Positions 8,866-19,856 of a stretch of 64,000 nt of DNA are shown piece after piece. Under the pieces are notes generated by a model that was not told where the DNA came from, ran no database searches, and saw only the letters and a list, made by a program, of their open reading frames with translations. The translations under genes were made by a program, and so were the position numbers. How positions within the stretch are numbered: the stretch's first letter is position 1; each line of letters starts with the position of its first letter. The DNA comes from Nocardia iowensis (GTDB lineage Bacteria; Actinomycetota; Actinomycetes; Mycobacteriales; Mycobacteriaceae): assembly GCF_019222765.1 (NCBI RefSeq), contig NZ_CP078145.1, positions 4,588,001 through 4,652,000 on the forward strand. Direction: 5' to 3'.

Positions 8866-9220
8866 CCAGTACCGCTCGCAATATGTTGAGGTCTTCGGGT
8901 CCGGCTTCCGTCGGAACGGGAGCACGGAATATCAGGTGCCCGTCGCCGATGAGGTCGCCGACGAGGATCTTCGTCACCGCGAGCGGTAAACGCAACTGTG
9001 CCGACACTTCGGCCACCGATTGCGAAACTCGGCACAGCCGAAGGATATCGGCGTATTCGGGTTCCATCCGGCGCAGTGCGCCCGCGGTGTCGTCGACGAC
9101 CACCGACGTGAGCATGTCCAGCTCGGGGCCGGCGCCGGTGGTGCGCCCGCGCGTGAGCGCGTACGGGCGGACCAGCGGGCCTGCCGCCTCGTCGAACCAG
9201 GGCTCACGCGGGTGGGTCAT
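8846..9220 (-). CDS. cvnC: Conservon protein CvnC (DUF742)
   Basis: The product has 124 residues. The DUF742 signature is clear: WFDEAAGPLVRPYALTRGRT at the start, then a winged-helix-like part with ILRLCRVSQSVAEVSAQLRL and VLVGDLIGDGHLIF-type ending (here ILVGDLIGDGHL). Its ATG overlaps the stop of the roadblock gene by four bases (ATGA) and its 3' end overlaps the GTPase gene, so translation is coupled. It probably links the sensor ATPase and the GTPase in the conservon complex. Confidence 0.92.
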   Translation of the reverse strand: MTHPREPWFDEAAGPLVRPYALTRGRTTGAGPELDMLTSVVVDDTAGALRRMEPEYADILRLCRVSQSVAEVSAQLRLPLAVTKILVGDLIGDGHLIFRAPVPTEAGPEDLNILRAVLDGIRKI

Positions 9221-9642
9221 GACAGATTCGACTCGCCTTGTCCGACGAGGTCGCGTCGTGGCGTGGTGGACAGATAGTTGCCGACCCGCTGGACGGTCAG
9301 GTTCATCTCGTAGGCCACCATGCCCAGGTTCGCGGACTCGATGGCTTGCAGTGCGAGGCAGGCGTTGTCGCCCGCGGAGGTGACGAACAGCACGGCCCGG
9401 TCCAGTTCGATGACGGCCTGGCGGACCCCGCCGCCGTCGAATCGGTTGCCCGCGCTGCGGGCGAGCCCGTACAGCGCCGAGGACATGGCACCGAAGTGTT
9501 CGGCGTCTTCCCGGGTCATCGCGCTGGAGCGGCCGAGTAACAGTCCGTCGGTGGACAGCACCACCGCGTGCCGTACCCCGGCCAGCCGGTCGACGAGATC
9601 GTCGAGCAGCCAATTGAGATCACCTGTGGGAGAAGAGGACAC
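9217..9642 (-). CDS. cvnB: Conservon protein CvnB (roadblock/LC7)
   Basis: The product has 141 residues from a GTG at 9642. The roadblock fold is recognisable: LNWLLDDLVDRLAGVRHAVV, LSTDGLLLGRSSAM, and the helix/strand block EHFGAMSSALYGLARSAGNR with GGVRQAVIELDRAVLFVTSA. Such proteins act as GTPase-activating or regulatory partners for the MglA/CvnD type GTPase. It starts 2 bp after the sensor ATPase stop and overlaps DUF742 by four bases. Confidence 0.93.
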   Translation of the reverse strand: MSSSPTGDLNWLLDDLVDRLAGVRHAVVLSTDGLLLGRSSAMTREDAEHFGAMSSALYGLARSAGNRFDGGGVRQAVIELDRAVLFVTSAGDNACLALQAIESANLGMVAYEMNLTVQRVGNYLSTTPRRDLVGQGESNLS

Positions 9643-9644
9643 CC

Positions 9645-11999
9645 CTAACCTTCCTGTTCGTCCGGGACGACAGCGGCGCGGCGGCCCTGCCTGGTCCCGT
9701 TCTCGATGGCGGACATGAGATCGCGGGCCTGTTCGGCCGACCGGGTGGACGCCGCGGGTGCGGCCGGTGCCGGGGTTGGCTCGGCCAGTGGCGGTGCGAG
9801 ATTGGTCTGCCTGCTGCGGCGCGGCAGCGCGGGCCTGCCGTCGCCGTCCGGGTGCGGCGGTGCTTCGATGTGTGGTCGCGGACCGTAGGGCGCCGGGGAT
9901 TCGATGGCCAGGGTCGCGACCGAACCGGTTGCGGGTTCGGCGGATTCGCCGGGTTCGGCCACCGGCGCCGGGATGCGGCGGCGCCGGCCGGGGTCGGTCA
10001 GCTCCGCCGGTGCGGGGGCGGGCACGCGGTCGGTGACGATCAGCGCGGACGGGATGAGCACGATCGCTTTGATGCCGCCGTAGTCGGATTCGGCCAGCCG
10101 CACGGTGACGCCGTGGCGCGCCGCGAGCTGGGCGACGACGAACAGGCCGAGCCGCGAGTCCGCCGACAGTGCCGCGACACCGAAATCCGGTGGGGTGCGC
10201 AGCATGTCGTTCAGCCGGGCGAGTTCGGTCTCGGGCATGCCCATGCCCTGGTCGTTGATCTCGGTGACCACGCCCTTGCCGACGACGTTGCCGCTGACCT
10301 CGACCCGCGACTGGGGCGGGGAGAACGCGGTGGCGTTGTCGACGAGCTCGGCGAGCAGGTGGATCAGGTCGGCGACGACGGTGCCCACGACGTGCACCTC
10401 GGGCAACCGGGAGACCCGCACCCGGGCGTAGTCCAGGGTTTCGCCGACCGAGCTGCGCACCAGGTCCATCAGCGGGACCGGGTTGCGCCACTGCCTGCCG
10501 GGCTGGCCGCCGCCGAGGATGGTCAGGTTCTCGGCGTTGCGGCGTTCCCGGGTGGCCAGGTGGTCGAGCCGGAACAGGAGGTCGAGCAGGGCCGGATCTT
10601 CTTGGCGCTGTTCGGCTTCGTCGAGGATCTCGAGCTGGCGGTGCACCACGATCTGGCTGCGGTGGGCGATGTTGAGAAAGACCGCCTTGACGCCTTCGCG
10701 GGTGCGGGCCTCGGCGACGGCGGCGCTGATCGCCGCGGCGTGCGCGTGCTGGAAAGCCCGTGCCACCTGGCCGATTTCGTCGTGGCCGAAGTCGAGGACG
10801 GGGGTTTCGGCCGCGGGGTCGATGGTTTCGCCGGCGTTGAGCCTGCGCATCGTCTCGGGTAGTCGGTCATCGGCCATCGCGAGGGTCTGTTTGCGCAGCC
10901 GCTTGAGCCTGCGGATGATGCGGTTGGCCAGCACCAGGGTGATCAGGAAGGCCGCGATGCTGACCGCGAGCACGCCACCGCCCGCGTAGAGCGAGTTCGC
11001 GGCGGAGTTGGCGGCCTTGTCCTCGGCCAGCGCCTGGGCTTCGCGGTTGTGCGAGATCCAGGCGTCGACCAGGCCGCGGTTGACCTCGGCCGCGGCGTTC
11101 TGCCACTCGGTCGTCGACAACGGCAGCGCGGGGGTTGACCCTCTGGTGCTCGACGAGCTGGTCGAACCGGTGGACGAGCTGCTGTTGCCGGTCGAGTTCG
11201 CGGTCAGATGGCGTTGCGCGAGCGCGGTTTCCATTGCCGAGAGCTGCTGCCAGGCGTTGCTGCCGGTGAGTTCTTGGAGCCGGTGGCTCTGCACTTCGGC
11301 GGCGCCGAGTTCGGTGGTCAGAAAGCCGATTTCGCTGTGGTAGAAGCCGACTTGGCGCAGGAACTCCTCGATCGGGATCGGGGCGGGTCCGTCGGTGTTG
11401 GCGAGCATGACGCCGAGCGCGTGGCTGCGCGCCATGGCCTCGGCGGCGTTGAGGAAGCGCATGCCCTCGGCGATCGCGACACCGATCTCGGCGTCGGGCG
11501 CGGTCTGTTCGGCGATCTCGGTGCCGACGAAGATGACATCGAGGATCCGGTTGTAGAACATGTAGGCGTCCGACGGTTGCAGCTGGGCCGCGTCGGTCGC
11601 CATCCGCACCTGGGTCATCTGGCTGAGCAGGGTGTTGAAGCCGGCGACGTCGTCGCCGATCTTCGAATCATCGACCTCGCGAAGGCCACTGGATACCTCG
11701 ATCAGGCCCTGCATGGCCCCGTCGAGCCGGATGCGGGCCGCGGCGAGCGCGGGCGGGACGGTGTCGTCGCCGGCGAGCTGGGCGAGGGTCAGTCGCCGTT
11801 CCTGCTGGACCGCTTCCATCAACTCGCGGGTGGACGGGATGGCCTTCTGGTTCTGGACCGCCCACTCCTCGGCCTTGGTCCCCTCGGCTACCAGATACCC
11901 CGCTGCGCCCACGCCGACTACAAGCAGAGTCAAGCTCGGAATGAGCGCGATTGCCAGAATCCGCGTACGGACCCCGAGCCTCGCTCTGAACATCGGCAC
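9645..11999 (-). CDS. cvnA: Conservon sensor ATPase CvnA (nitrate/nitrite-sensing + HAMP + HATPase)
   Basis: The product has 784 residues. The first helix is at about 14-36. An extracytoplasmic nitrate/nitrite-sensor-type helical domain follows (RELMEAVQQERRLTLAQL), interrupted by a Ser/Thr/Gly stretch of about 20 residues near 275-295. The second helix is near 345-365, then HAMP and an HATPase domain with the N box ELVDNATAFS and G1 box NDQGMGMPE. There is no standard phosphoaccepting His box, as expected for conservon ATPases. The C-terminal about 200 residues are Pro/Ala-rich and probably disordered. A second ATG at 11993 is equally possible. It is the first gene of the cvnABCD operon. Confidence 0.92.
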   Translation of the reverse strand: MPMFRARLGVRTRILAIALIPSLTLLVVGVGAAGYLVAEGTKAEEWAVQNQKAIPSTRELMEAVQQERRLTLAQLAGDDTVPPALAAARIRLDGAMQGLIEVSSGLREVDDSKIGDDVAGFNTLLSQMTQVRMATDAAQLQPSDAYMFYNRILDVIFVGTEIAEQTAPDAEIGVAIAEGMRFLNAAEAMARSHALGVMLANTDGPAPIPIEEFLRQVGFYHSEIGFLTTELGAAEVQSHRLQELTGSNAWQQLSAMETALAQRHLTANSTGNSSSSTGSTSSSSTRGSTPALPLSTTEWQNAAAEVNRGLVDAWISHNREAQALAEDKAANSAANSLYAGGGVLAVSIAAFLITLVLANRIIRRLKRLRKQTLAMADDRLPETMRRLNAGETIDPAAETPVLDFGHDEIGQVARAFQHAHAAAISAAVAEARTREGVKAVFLNIAHRSQIVVHRQLEILDEAEQRQEDPALLDLLFRLDHLATRERRNAENLTILGGGQPGRQWRNPVPLMDLVRSSVGETLDYARVRVSRLPEVHVVGTVVADLIHLLAELVDNATAFSPPQSRVEVSGNVVGKGVVTEINDQGMGMPETELARLNDMLRTPPDFGVAALSADSRLGLFVVAQLAARHGVTVRLAESDYGGIKAIVLIPSALIVTDRVPAPAPAELTDPGRRRRIPAPVAEPGESAEPATGSVATLAIESPAPYGPRPHIEAPPHPDGDGRPALPRRSRQTNLAPPLAEPTPAPAAPAASTRSAEQARDLMSAIENGTRQGRRAAVVPDEQEG

Positions 12000-12182
12000 A
12001 ACCTAAACCAGAAAACGGACCGCACGGCCGTTGTGTCCCGGTGAGTGGGACTCGAGTTGACTTTGCCCGGACGGCCGAGCCGATACCGCCCGAACCCGGC
12101 ATTTCCGGCGGACCGTCCGGCGAACGGCCGGTGTGAAGGGCAGTGACTTCTGATCGGGGCCGGTCCGGCGTAGATTGTGTGT

Positions 12183-12202
12183 ATCTCGCGGTAACACGAG
12201 AT
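12183..12202. promoter_or_regulatory. Small inverted repeat upstream of gabD2
   Basis: ATCTCG (12183-12188) and CGAGAT (12197-12202) are inverted around an 8-base spacer, 29 bp before the gabD2 start and beside a TAGATT that could be a -10 box (12170 region). It may be an operator for an unlinked regulator. The arms are short, so this is only suggestive. Confidence 0.3.
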
Positions 12203-12230
12203 CGCAGGGACACAGACGTAGGAGGCACCG

Positions 12231-13784
12231 ATGCCCGCACCGGAAGCCGCGGTATTCGACCGGCTGAGCGCGCTGGCCGCGATCGACACCCCGGATGCCC
12301 GCCGCCGCAAGACGATCGCCGAGACCTTCACCGGCACCCCGCTCGGCAGCGTGCCCGTCGGCACCGTCGAGGATGTGGTGGCCGCGTTCGCCAAGGCCAA
12401 GGCCGCGCAGACCCGATGGGCCGCGCGCCCGGTCGCCGAGCGCGCCGCGGTCCTGGAACGGTATCGAGCGCTGATCGTCGAGAACCGCGAGTTCCTGATG
12501 GACGTGGTGCAGGCCGAGACCGGCAAGGCGCGCTGGGCGGCGCAGGAAGAGATCATGGGCCTGATCTTCGCGGCCCGCTATTTCGCCAGAACCGCACCGA
12601 GCCTGCTCGCCCCGCACAGCGTGCCCGGCGCGTTCCCGGTGCTGAACCGTACCTCGGTACGCACCCAGCCCAAGGGCGTAGTCGGGGTGGTCGCACCGTG
12701 GAACTATCCGATGCTGCTGTCCATCGGTGACTCCATCCCCGCACTGATCGCGGGCAACGCCGTGGTCGTCAAGCCCGACAGCCAGACTCCGTTCTCCTCG
12801 CTGGCCAACGCCGAACTGCTCTACCGTGCTGGCCTGCCCCGCGATCTGCTCGCGGTCGTGCCGGGCCCTGGCACCGTGGTCGGCACCGCCATCGTCGATC
12901 ACTGCGACTACCTGATGTTCACCGGCTCCTCGGCGACCGGGCGCACCCTGGCCGAACAGTGCGGGCGCAGGCTGATCGGCTTTTCCGCCGAACTCGGCGG
13001 CAAGAACCCGATGATCGTCGCCAAGGGCGCGAAACTGGACAAGGTCGCCAAGGCCGCGGTGCGTGCCTGTTTCTCCAATGCCGGACAGCTGTGCATCTCG
13101 ATCGAACGGCTCTACGTCGAACGCGCGATCGCCGAGGAATTCACCGAGAAGTTCGTCGCCGCCGTCCAAGCCGCGAAACTCGGTGCGGCTTATGACTATT
13201 CGGCCGATATCGGCTCACTGATCTCCGAGGCACAGCTCGAGACGGTGACCAAGCATGTCGCCGACGCCACCTCCAAGGGCGCGAAGGTGCTCGCTGGCGG
13301 CAAGGCCCGCCCGGATCTGGGTCCGCTGTTCTTCGAACCGACGGTGCTCGCCGAGGTCACCGACGAGATGGAATGCGGCCGCAACGAAACCTTCGGCCCG
13401 CTGGTCGCGATCTACCCGGTCGATTCGGTCGACGAGGCCATCCGCCTGGCCAACGACACCGAGTACGGCCTCAACGCCAGCGTGTGGGCGGCCAGCAAGA
13501 CCGAGGGCGAACGCATAGCCGCGCAACTGCACGCGGGCACCGTCTGTGTCGACGAGGGCTACGCCCCCGCGTGGGGTAGCACGGCCGCGCCGATGGGCGG
13601 GATGGGTATTTCCGGGGTCGGGCGCAGGCACGGCCCGGACGGGCTGCTCAAGTTCACCGAACCGCAGACCGTTGTGGTCACCCGGTTCCTGAATCTGGAT
13701 GCGCCGCCGATGGTTTCGCAGGACAAGTGGCAGCGGTTCCTGATGGCCGTCGCGCGCGGCCTGCGGTTCCTGCCCGGCCGATGA
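12231..13784 (+). CDS. gabD2: Succinate-semialdehyde dehydrogenase, NADP-dependent, GabD2 type
   Basis: The product has 517 residues, the length of mycobacterial GabD2. Aldehyde-dehydrogenase motifs are all present: GVVAPWNYPMLL, the NAD(P)-binding FTGSSATGRTLAEQ, the general base in SAELGGKNPM, the nucleophile Cys in SNAGQLCISIERL, and the late ETFGPLVAIYPV. It oxidises succinate semialdehyde to succinate, linking GABA or 2-oxoglutarate breakdown to the TCA cycle. The ATG has a good AGGAGG 6 bp upstream. The gene stands alone and is followed by a hairpin terminator. Confidence 0.88.
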   Translation: MPAPEAAVFDRLSALAAIDTPDARRRKTIAETFTGTPLGSVPVGTVEDVVAAFAKAKAAQTRWAARPVAERAAVLERYRALIVENREFLMDVVQAETGKARWAAQEEIMGLIFAARYFARTAPSLLAPHSVPGAFPVLNRTSVRTQPKGVVGVVAPWNYPMLLSIGDSIPALIAGNAVVVKPDSQTPFSSLANAELLYRAGLPRDLLAVVPGPGTVVGTAIVDHCDYLMFTGSSATGRTLAEQCGRRLIGFSAELGGKNPMIVAKGAKLDKVAKAAVRACFSNAGQLCISIERLYVERAIAEEFTEKFVAAVQAAKLGAAYDYSADIGSLISEAQLETVTKHVADATSKGAKVLAGGKARPDLGPLFFEPTVLAEVTDEMECGRNETFGPLVAIYPVDSVDEAIRLANDTEYGLNASVWAASKTEGERIAAQLHAGTVCVDEGYAPAWGSTAAPMGGMGISGVGRRHGPDGLLKFTEPQTVVVTRFLNLDAPPMVSQDKWQRFLMAVARGLRFLPGR

Positions 13785-13792
13785 CTCGACGC

Positions 13793-13820
13793 CCGCCAGG
13801 TGGTCGTGCCCACCTGGCGG
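13793..13820 (+). terminator. Hairpin terminator after gabD2
   Basis: CCGCCAGGTGG (13793-13803) is perfectly inverted at 13810-13820 around TCGTGC, beginning 9 bp after the stop. No U-tract is visible. Confidence 0.75.
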
Positions 13821-13892
13821 ACGCCGCCGCCGGTTCGCGTGGCCGCGCTCGGTCGTCCGGTTCGACCGCGCGGCGCCGGGCGTCCCGGAGGT

Positions 13893-14290
13893 CTAGGTCA
13901 TCCGATCGGCACCGGTGCGCGGTGGCGGTAACAGCGCCGCCTCCTCGTCGGTGAGCAGCCGCGATCGGATGCGGAAACGCACACCGTCGGCTGCTTCCAG
14001 CGAGAAGCCACCACTACGCGCGGTCACCACGTCGACCGTCAGATGCGTGTGCTTCCACAGCTCGTATTGGTCTGCGGTCATCCAGAATTCGGTGTGCCAG
14101 GGCAGGTAGCCGAGCAGCACGTCAGCGCTCCCGACCAGGAACTCGCGCACCGGAAAGCACATCGGTGAGCTTCCGTCGCAGCAGCCGCCGGACTGATGGA
14201 ACAGCACGGCGCCGTGCTGGTCGATCAACTGCCGCAACACCGTTCGCGCCCGCTCGGTCATCGCGACGCGATGGGTTCGATACTGCTGCA

Positions 14291-14291
<1 letters not shown>
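13893..14291 (-). CDS. DUF779 family protein, partner of aldehyde dehydrogenase
   Basis: The product has 132 residues. DUF779 features are the Cys-rich HQSGGCCDGSSPMCFP at about 34-49 and the later LGYLPWHTEFWMTADQYELW. The Cys cluster may bind metal, which is inference. The gene follows the aldehyde dehydrogenase with a one-base TGATG overlap, and this pairing is common in actinobacteria and proteobacteria, which suggests a role in aldehyde or alcohol oxidation (cofactor delivery or metal handling). The biochemical function is not established. Confidence 0.88.
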
Positions 14292-15808
<1,517 letters not shown>

Positions 15809-15886
15809 GGCACTCGCTCCTCACAGACTCACTCTGAGAGGGCCACTATGACCGGTGAAGGTTGGTGCGAGGTTGGTGTGCGGTGC

Positions 15887-17119
15887 TTACGTGCGCAACG
15901 CGGTGTGCAACCGGGCGGCGACCACGGCGCGGCGCACGTCGTCGAGGGGCAGCAGGCGCAGCGCGTGTTCGTGCACCTCGATGTCGCCGGGCGCGCGTTC
16001 GCCGAAGGCCACCGCGTGCTCGGCACGGTCGCTGGCCAGCACCGCATTGCGCACGCCCACATCGAGATACGCGCGCCACTGCATCACCCCGGGCGTGTCC
16101 GAGCCCGGCAGCAGCGGCCCGCGGTACAGCCACACCGCCGAGGTGGTGTCGCCGGCGGCGACGGCGGCCAGCAAGTCCACCGCATCGCAGGCGACCGGGC
16201 CGGTCAGCAGGTAGCGGCGGTTGGTGATCTCACCGCCGGTGGCCCGGCGCAGGTGCGAGACGTCGGCTTTGAGGGTGCTGGTGGAGACCGCGCGGTCGCC
16301 GTACACCGCGGCGTGCAGTTGTTCGGGGGTGAACCCGTCGGGTTCGAGGGCGAGCAGCGCCAGGATCTCGAGCTGACGCGGCGGCAGCGGGACGGGTCTG
16401 CCGTCGCGCATCAGCCGTGCGGTGCCGAGACATTCGAGGCGCACGCCCGGTGTGGGTGCGGGTTCAGCGGCGCGCAGCATGGTTTCGACGGCGGTGACCA
16501 GTGCCCGTACCGAGGTCATCACCGCCGGATGTGAGCGGTCCCAGGAACTGGACAGATCCAGCACGCCGACCTGGCGGCCGTCGGGGGCGTGGATCGGCGC
16601 GGAGTAACAGACCCAGCCGTGCAGTGCGGCGACCAGATGTTCGGCGGAGAACACCGAGCACGCGCGGTCGTCGTGCAGCGCCAGCGACAGACCGTTGGTG
16701 CCCATGTGGGTTTCGTCCCAGCAGCCGCCGGGCGCGAAGTTCACCGCTTCGCCCTGCCTGCGCAGGGTGCGGTCGCCGCACGACCACATGATGGTGCCCG
16801 CCTCGTCGGTGACCACGGCCAGATAGCCCGCGTCCTCGGTGATGCCGCGCAGATCAGCCGACAGTTCGGTGATCGGTGTGCGCAGTGGCGATTCCGACCA
16901 TTTGTCGCCGATGTCGGCGAGTCCGGGCGCCACCGTGACGGCCGGGTCGACGGTGTGCAGCGAGCGCTGCCAGGATTGCGCGACGTCGCTGCGCAGCAGG
17001 GTGGTGCGGGGTGGCGGCGCGGCGGTATTCGGAGCCGTAGCCCAGCGCTCCCATTCTTTTTCCAGTTCGGCCCGCTGCTGGGTCAGGGTGCGGAACTGTG
17101 CCACCTCGGGGAACCCCAT
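15887..17119 (-). CDS. GAF-domain transcriptional activator, AcoR-like sensor with winged-helix output
   Basis: The product has 410 residues. The N-terminal third has the AcoR-type signature RSDVAQSWQRSL, followed by a GAF domain with FAPGGCWDETHMGTNGLSLA and WVCYSAPIHAPDGRQVGVLD. There is no AAA+ sigma-54 domain; instead the tail has a winged helix (PLPPRQLEILALLALEPDGF, ADVSHLRRATGGEITNRRYL) and a short helical end. In actinobacteria such proteins switch on acetoin or aldehyde dehydrogenase genes. The aldehyde dehydrogenase starts only 78 bp downstream on the same strand, so it is the likely target. Confidence 0.82.
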   Translation of the reverse strand: MGFPEVAQFRTLTQQRAELEKEWERWATAPNTAAPPPRTTLLRSDVAQSWQRSLHTVDPAVTVAPGLADIGDKWSESPLRTPITELSADLRGITEDAGYLAVVTDEAGTIMWSCGDRTLRRQGEAVNFAPGGCWDETHMGTNGLSLALHDDRACSVFSAEHLVAALHGWVCYSAPIHAPDGRQVGVLDLSSSWDRSHPAVMTSVRALVTAVETMLRAAEPAPTPGVRLECLGTARLMRDGRPVPLPPRQLEILALLALEPDGFTPEQLHAAVYGDRAVSTSTLKADVSHLRRATGGEITNRRYLLTGPVACDAVDLLAAVAAGDTTSAVWLYRGPLLPGSDTPGVMQWRAYLDVGVRNAVLASDRAEHAVAFGERAPGDIEVHEHALRLLPLDDVRRAVVAARLHTALRT

Positions 17120-17269
17120 CGTCGTGTGAGCTCACATTCGCTCTCTCATTCTGGCGTACGCACGACGGGAACGGGAGGGTTTGGCGGCAAGCCGAACGGT
17201 CCCCATGCCGTGGCCCGTGTCGTCCCCGGCGTGGCGGCCGAGGAGCGGCGCGCCGATTATGCTGCTGGC

Positions 17270-17692
17270 ATGGCTACCGTTTCGCGGCGGGCCCGGATCG
17301 CCGACGTGCACGAACTGGCGGCGGGCATGCCGCATGTGACGCGCCTGGACGGCCCGCACGGCAATCCGGTTTATCAGGTCGGCGGCAAGTCGTTCGTGTT
17401 CTTCCGCAACCCGCGCCCCGATGCCGTCGACGCCGACACCGGGGAACGCTACGCCGATGTCATCGTGTTCTGGGTGCCTTCGGAGTCCGACAAGCAGGCG
17501 ATGGTGCAGGATCCGGACTCACCGTTTTTCACCACCGCGCATTTCGACGGTCACCCGTCGGTGCTGCTGCGGGGCAGCCGGATCGGTGAGCTGAGCTATC
17601 GGGAGCTGTCGGAAGTTGTGCAAGACGCGTGGCTGTCGCGGGCCTCGCGCAAGCGGGCGGCCGATTGGCTGGCGGCGCACCCGGTCCGGTGA
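17270..17692 (+). CDS. MmcQ/YjbR family protein
   Basis: The product has 140 residues. The family pattern is visible: HVTRLDGPHGNPVYQVGGKS, FVFFRNPRP, IVFWVPSESDKQAMVQDPD, FFTTAHFDGHPSVLL and WLSRASRKRAADWLA near the end. The fold resembles a small DNA-binding-like module, but no reaction is known. It is divergent from the GAF regulator and apparently monocistronic. Confidence 0.78.
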   Translation: MATVSRRARIADVHELAAGMPHVTRLDGPHGNPVYQVGGKSFVFFRNPRPDAVDADTGERYADVIVFWVPSESDKQAMVQDPDSPFFTTAHFDGHPSVLLRGSRIGELSYRELSEVVQDAWLSRASRKRAADWLAAHPVR

Positions 17693-17734
17693 ACACGGCA
17701 GCCGGTGCGAGGGTGCCTCGAGTGCCGTCGGGGG

Positions 17735-18058
17735 TCACTTGTTGATGAAAATGCCTGCCACGTCGGCGTTCTTGATGGGGGTTTCGGCGTTCATCTGGGC
17801 GCCGCACAGCAGATCGACCGACACCATGGTCGCGTCGACGACGGTACCGGCGGGCTCGTGGTCGTCCTTGGTCTGCTGCTTGACGAATTTGGTGATCGTC
17901 ATGCGCTTTTCGTCTTGGCCCTGCTTGACGTATTCGCTGCACGGGGTGTCGCCGCCGCGGTTGAGGGCGCGCTGGACGTCGGTGCAGCCGGCGAGCACCA
18001 GCGCGACCGCCGCGATCCCGAGGCCGGTCCGTCCGGTCCGTGACAGCGTGGCGTTCAT
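17735..18058 (-). CDS. Small lipoprotein, HdeA/HdeB-like layout
   Basis: The product has 107 residues. The signal peptide ends in a lipobox (AAVALVLAGC, Cys near 25). The mature part has two cysteines spaced about 43 apart (CSEYVKQGQDEKRMTITKFV and DLLCGAQMNAETPI), a plan like the acid-stress chaperone HdeA family found in actinobacterial lipoproteins. It would be anchored at the outer face of the membrane. The function is inferred only from this layout. It is convergent with the MmcQ-like gene. Confidence 0.65.
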   Translation of the reverse strand: MNATLSRTGRTGLGIAAVALVLAGCTDVQRALNRGGDTPCSEYVKQGQDEKRMTITKFVKQQTKDDHEPAGTVVDATMVSVDLLCGAQMNAETPIKNADVAGIFINK

Positions 18059-18216
18059 GTGCTCCTCCTGAATGCTCGGTCGCGCGGGGATCCGCGGCGA
18101 TCGCCCCTCAGCCTAGAGCCACCGGGTGACCGCACGGCGTCCGTGCCGGGTCGGGCGGGCGAGGGGGTGGCGGCGGGTCCTCGCGCTGCCACCACCAGTT
18201 CCCCCCTCTTTGTCGC

Positions 18217-19359
18217 TCAGGCGCGGAAGACGCGCAGCGGGATGTCGAGTTCGGCGGGGGTGAGGGAGCCGTGGTGGCCGAGCATGATCGACTGCAACGG
18301 TTCGGCGCCGCTGCGGATGACGCCGCGGGTACCGGTCGCGGCGACGACGATGTCGCCGATGCGTTCGGCGACCCGCGCGGCGACGGTCGGGCCGAACCAG
18401 CCGCGCTCGATCACCTCCGCGCGGGGCAGGACCGCGAAGTCGGCGCCGAGGGTGGCCCGCCAGGCGGCCGCGACGTCGGTGGCGGCGCCGGGCTCGGTAT
18501 AGATATGGCGCGCACGGGGTTCCCCGCCCACCTGGCGCACCGACGCGCGCAGCTCGGGGTGGTGGTCGACATCGATGCGTTCGGTGAGTTCGACCATGCC
18601 GTGATCGGCGGTGACGACCAGCACGGCACCGGGCGGCAAACGTTCGGCGATCTCGGCGGCGATGCGGTCGACGTGGGCCAGCTCCAGCAGCCACGCGTCC
18701 GAGGACGGTCCGCGCACGTGCCCGGTGGTGTCGAGGTCGCCGTGGTAGGCGTAGACCAGTGCGCGCTCACCGGCGCGAGCCGCGATGCCGATGCCGTCGA
18801 CGAGATCGCCGACCGAGAAGTTGGGCCGGAACTCGCAGCCGCGCAACGCCGCTCGGGTGAGCCCGGAACCGTTCTGGTAGTTCGGGGCGACCTGGGTCAC
18901 CGTGATCCCGTGTGCCGCCGCGCGTTCGAAGACCGTGGGCAGCGGCTGGCATTGTTCGGGAACCAGCTCGGTCAGCAGATCGACCTTCGGGCCCTCGCCG
19001 TGCAGGCGCCAGCGCAGCGCGTTCACCAGCCGATCCTGGCCGGGCACGTGCATCAGGTAGCCGATGATGCCGTGCTCGCCCGGTGGCACGCCGACGCCGA
19101 GGCAACTCAGGCTGGTGGCGGTGGTGCTCGGGAATCCGGCGGTGAGGGTGGCCGGGGTCAGGCCGGACAAGAACGGCGCCACACCGGGATTGGCGGCGAG
19201 CGCGGCCGCGCCGAGACCGTCGACCAGCAGCACACAGACCCGGTCGGCGGTGATGCCGAGACCGAGCCGATCGACCTCGCCCGGCACCCCGAAACCGGCC
19301 AGCAGCGAGGGGAACAGATCAGCGAGGGAGCCCGTACCGTAACGGGGCGCGTCGAACAC
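18217..19359 (-). CDS. Alkaline-phosphatase-superfamily phosphodiesterase/nucleotide pyrophosphatase
   Basis: The product has about 380 residues. Metal-site motifs of the superfamily are present: VCVLLVDGLGAAALAANPGV, the Thr nucleophile region AGFPSTTATSLSCLG, YAYHGDLDTTGHVRGPSS, VVTADHGMVELTER with DHG, and a final HHGSLTPAEL. This is the set seen in type I phosphodiesterases and nucleotide pyrophosphatases. No signal peptide is seen. The start is uncertain: GTG 19359 begins just before the conserved part and no strong ribosome site is visible; upstream codons overlap the NTF2-like gene, which suggests coupling to it. Confidence 0.82.
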   Translation of the reverse strand: MFDAPRYGTGSLADLFPSLLAGFGVPGEVDRLGLGITADRVCVLLVDGLGAAALAANPGVAPFLSGLTPATLTAGFPSTTATSLSCLGVGVPPGEHGIIGYLMHVPGQDRLVNALRWRLHGEGPKVDLLTELVPEQCQPLPTVFERAAAHGITVTQVAPNYQNGSGLTRAALRGCEFRPNFSVGDLVDGIGIAARAGERALVYAYHGDLDTTGHVRGPSSDAWLLELAHVDRIAAEIAERLPPGAVLVVTADHGMVELTERIDVDHHPELRASVRQVGGEPRARHIYTEPGAATDVAAAWRATLGADFAVLPRAEVIERGWFGPTVAARVAERIGDIVVAATGTRGVIRSGAEPLQSIMLGHHGSLTPAELDIPLRVFRA

Positions 19360-19403
19360 GAGCGTCAGGATGTCAAGGCGGGTGGGCGGCGGGCAAGCCG
19401 TTA

Positions 19404-19712
19404 TCAGGCCTGGCCGGTCTCGAACCGGGCGACCTTGCCGTCGCGCACGGTGAACCGCCAGCTGGTGCGCATCGAGCCCCAGCGGGAATTGGTGTAGTCG
19501 GCAACGAGGTCGGTGCCGCCGTCGGCGACGGACTCGACCCGCATGTGCCCGTTGGCGCCGAAGACCTCCGAGCCGGTCCACTGGGTGATGTTGCGTTCCA
19601 CGCCGTCGTCGGACATGGTCGCGTCGTCGGTGAGCGCGGCAAAGAGCCGGTCCTGGTCGTTGGCGTTGAGCGCGTCCACGAATTCCTGTACCACGGGATC
19701 TAGCTGAGTCAT
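19404..19712 (-). CDS. NTF2-like / SnoaL-type small protein
   Basis: The product has 102 residues. The opening VVQEFVDALNANDQDRLFAA, followed by LTDDATMSDDG and the strand-rich ending RFTVRDGKVARFETGQA, fits the nuclear-transport-factor-2 fold. Such proteins bind small ligands or act as small isomerases. A GAGGGG lies about 9 bp before the ATG. It probably heads a two-gene unit with the phosphodiesterase gene 44 bp downstream. Confidence 0.75.
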   Translation of the reverse strand: MTQLDPVVQEFVDALNANDQDRLFAALTDDATMSDDGVERNITQWTGSEVFGANGHMRVESVADGGTDLVADYTNSRWGSMRTSWRFTVRDGKVARFETGQA

Positions 19713-19856
19713 CGAGTTACCCCTCTCGGATCAGGTGGCAGAACATCAGCGGTCATTCAGCAAACCTCTGGCGTCTACTGTAGGGCAGATCGGTGACCCG
19801 TGCCGGGATGGCCGCGGGCGCTGTTGTCGCGCGCCGCCTGCTGGTAAACAGGACTG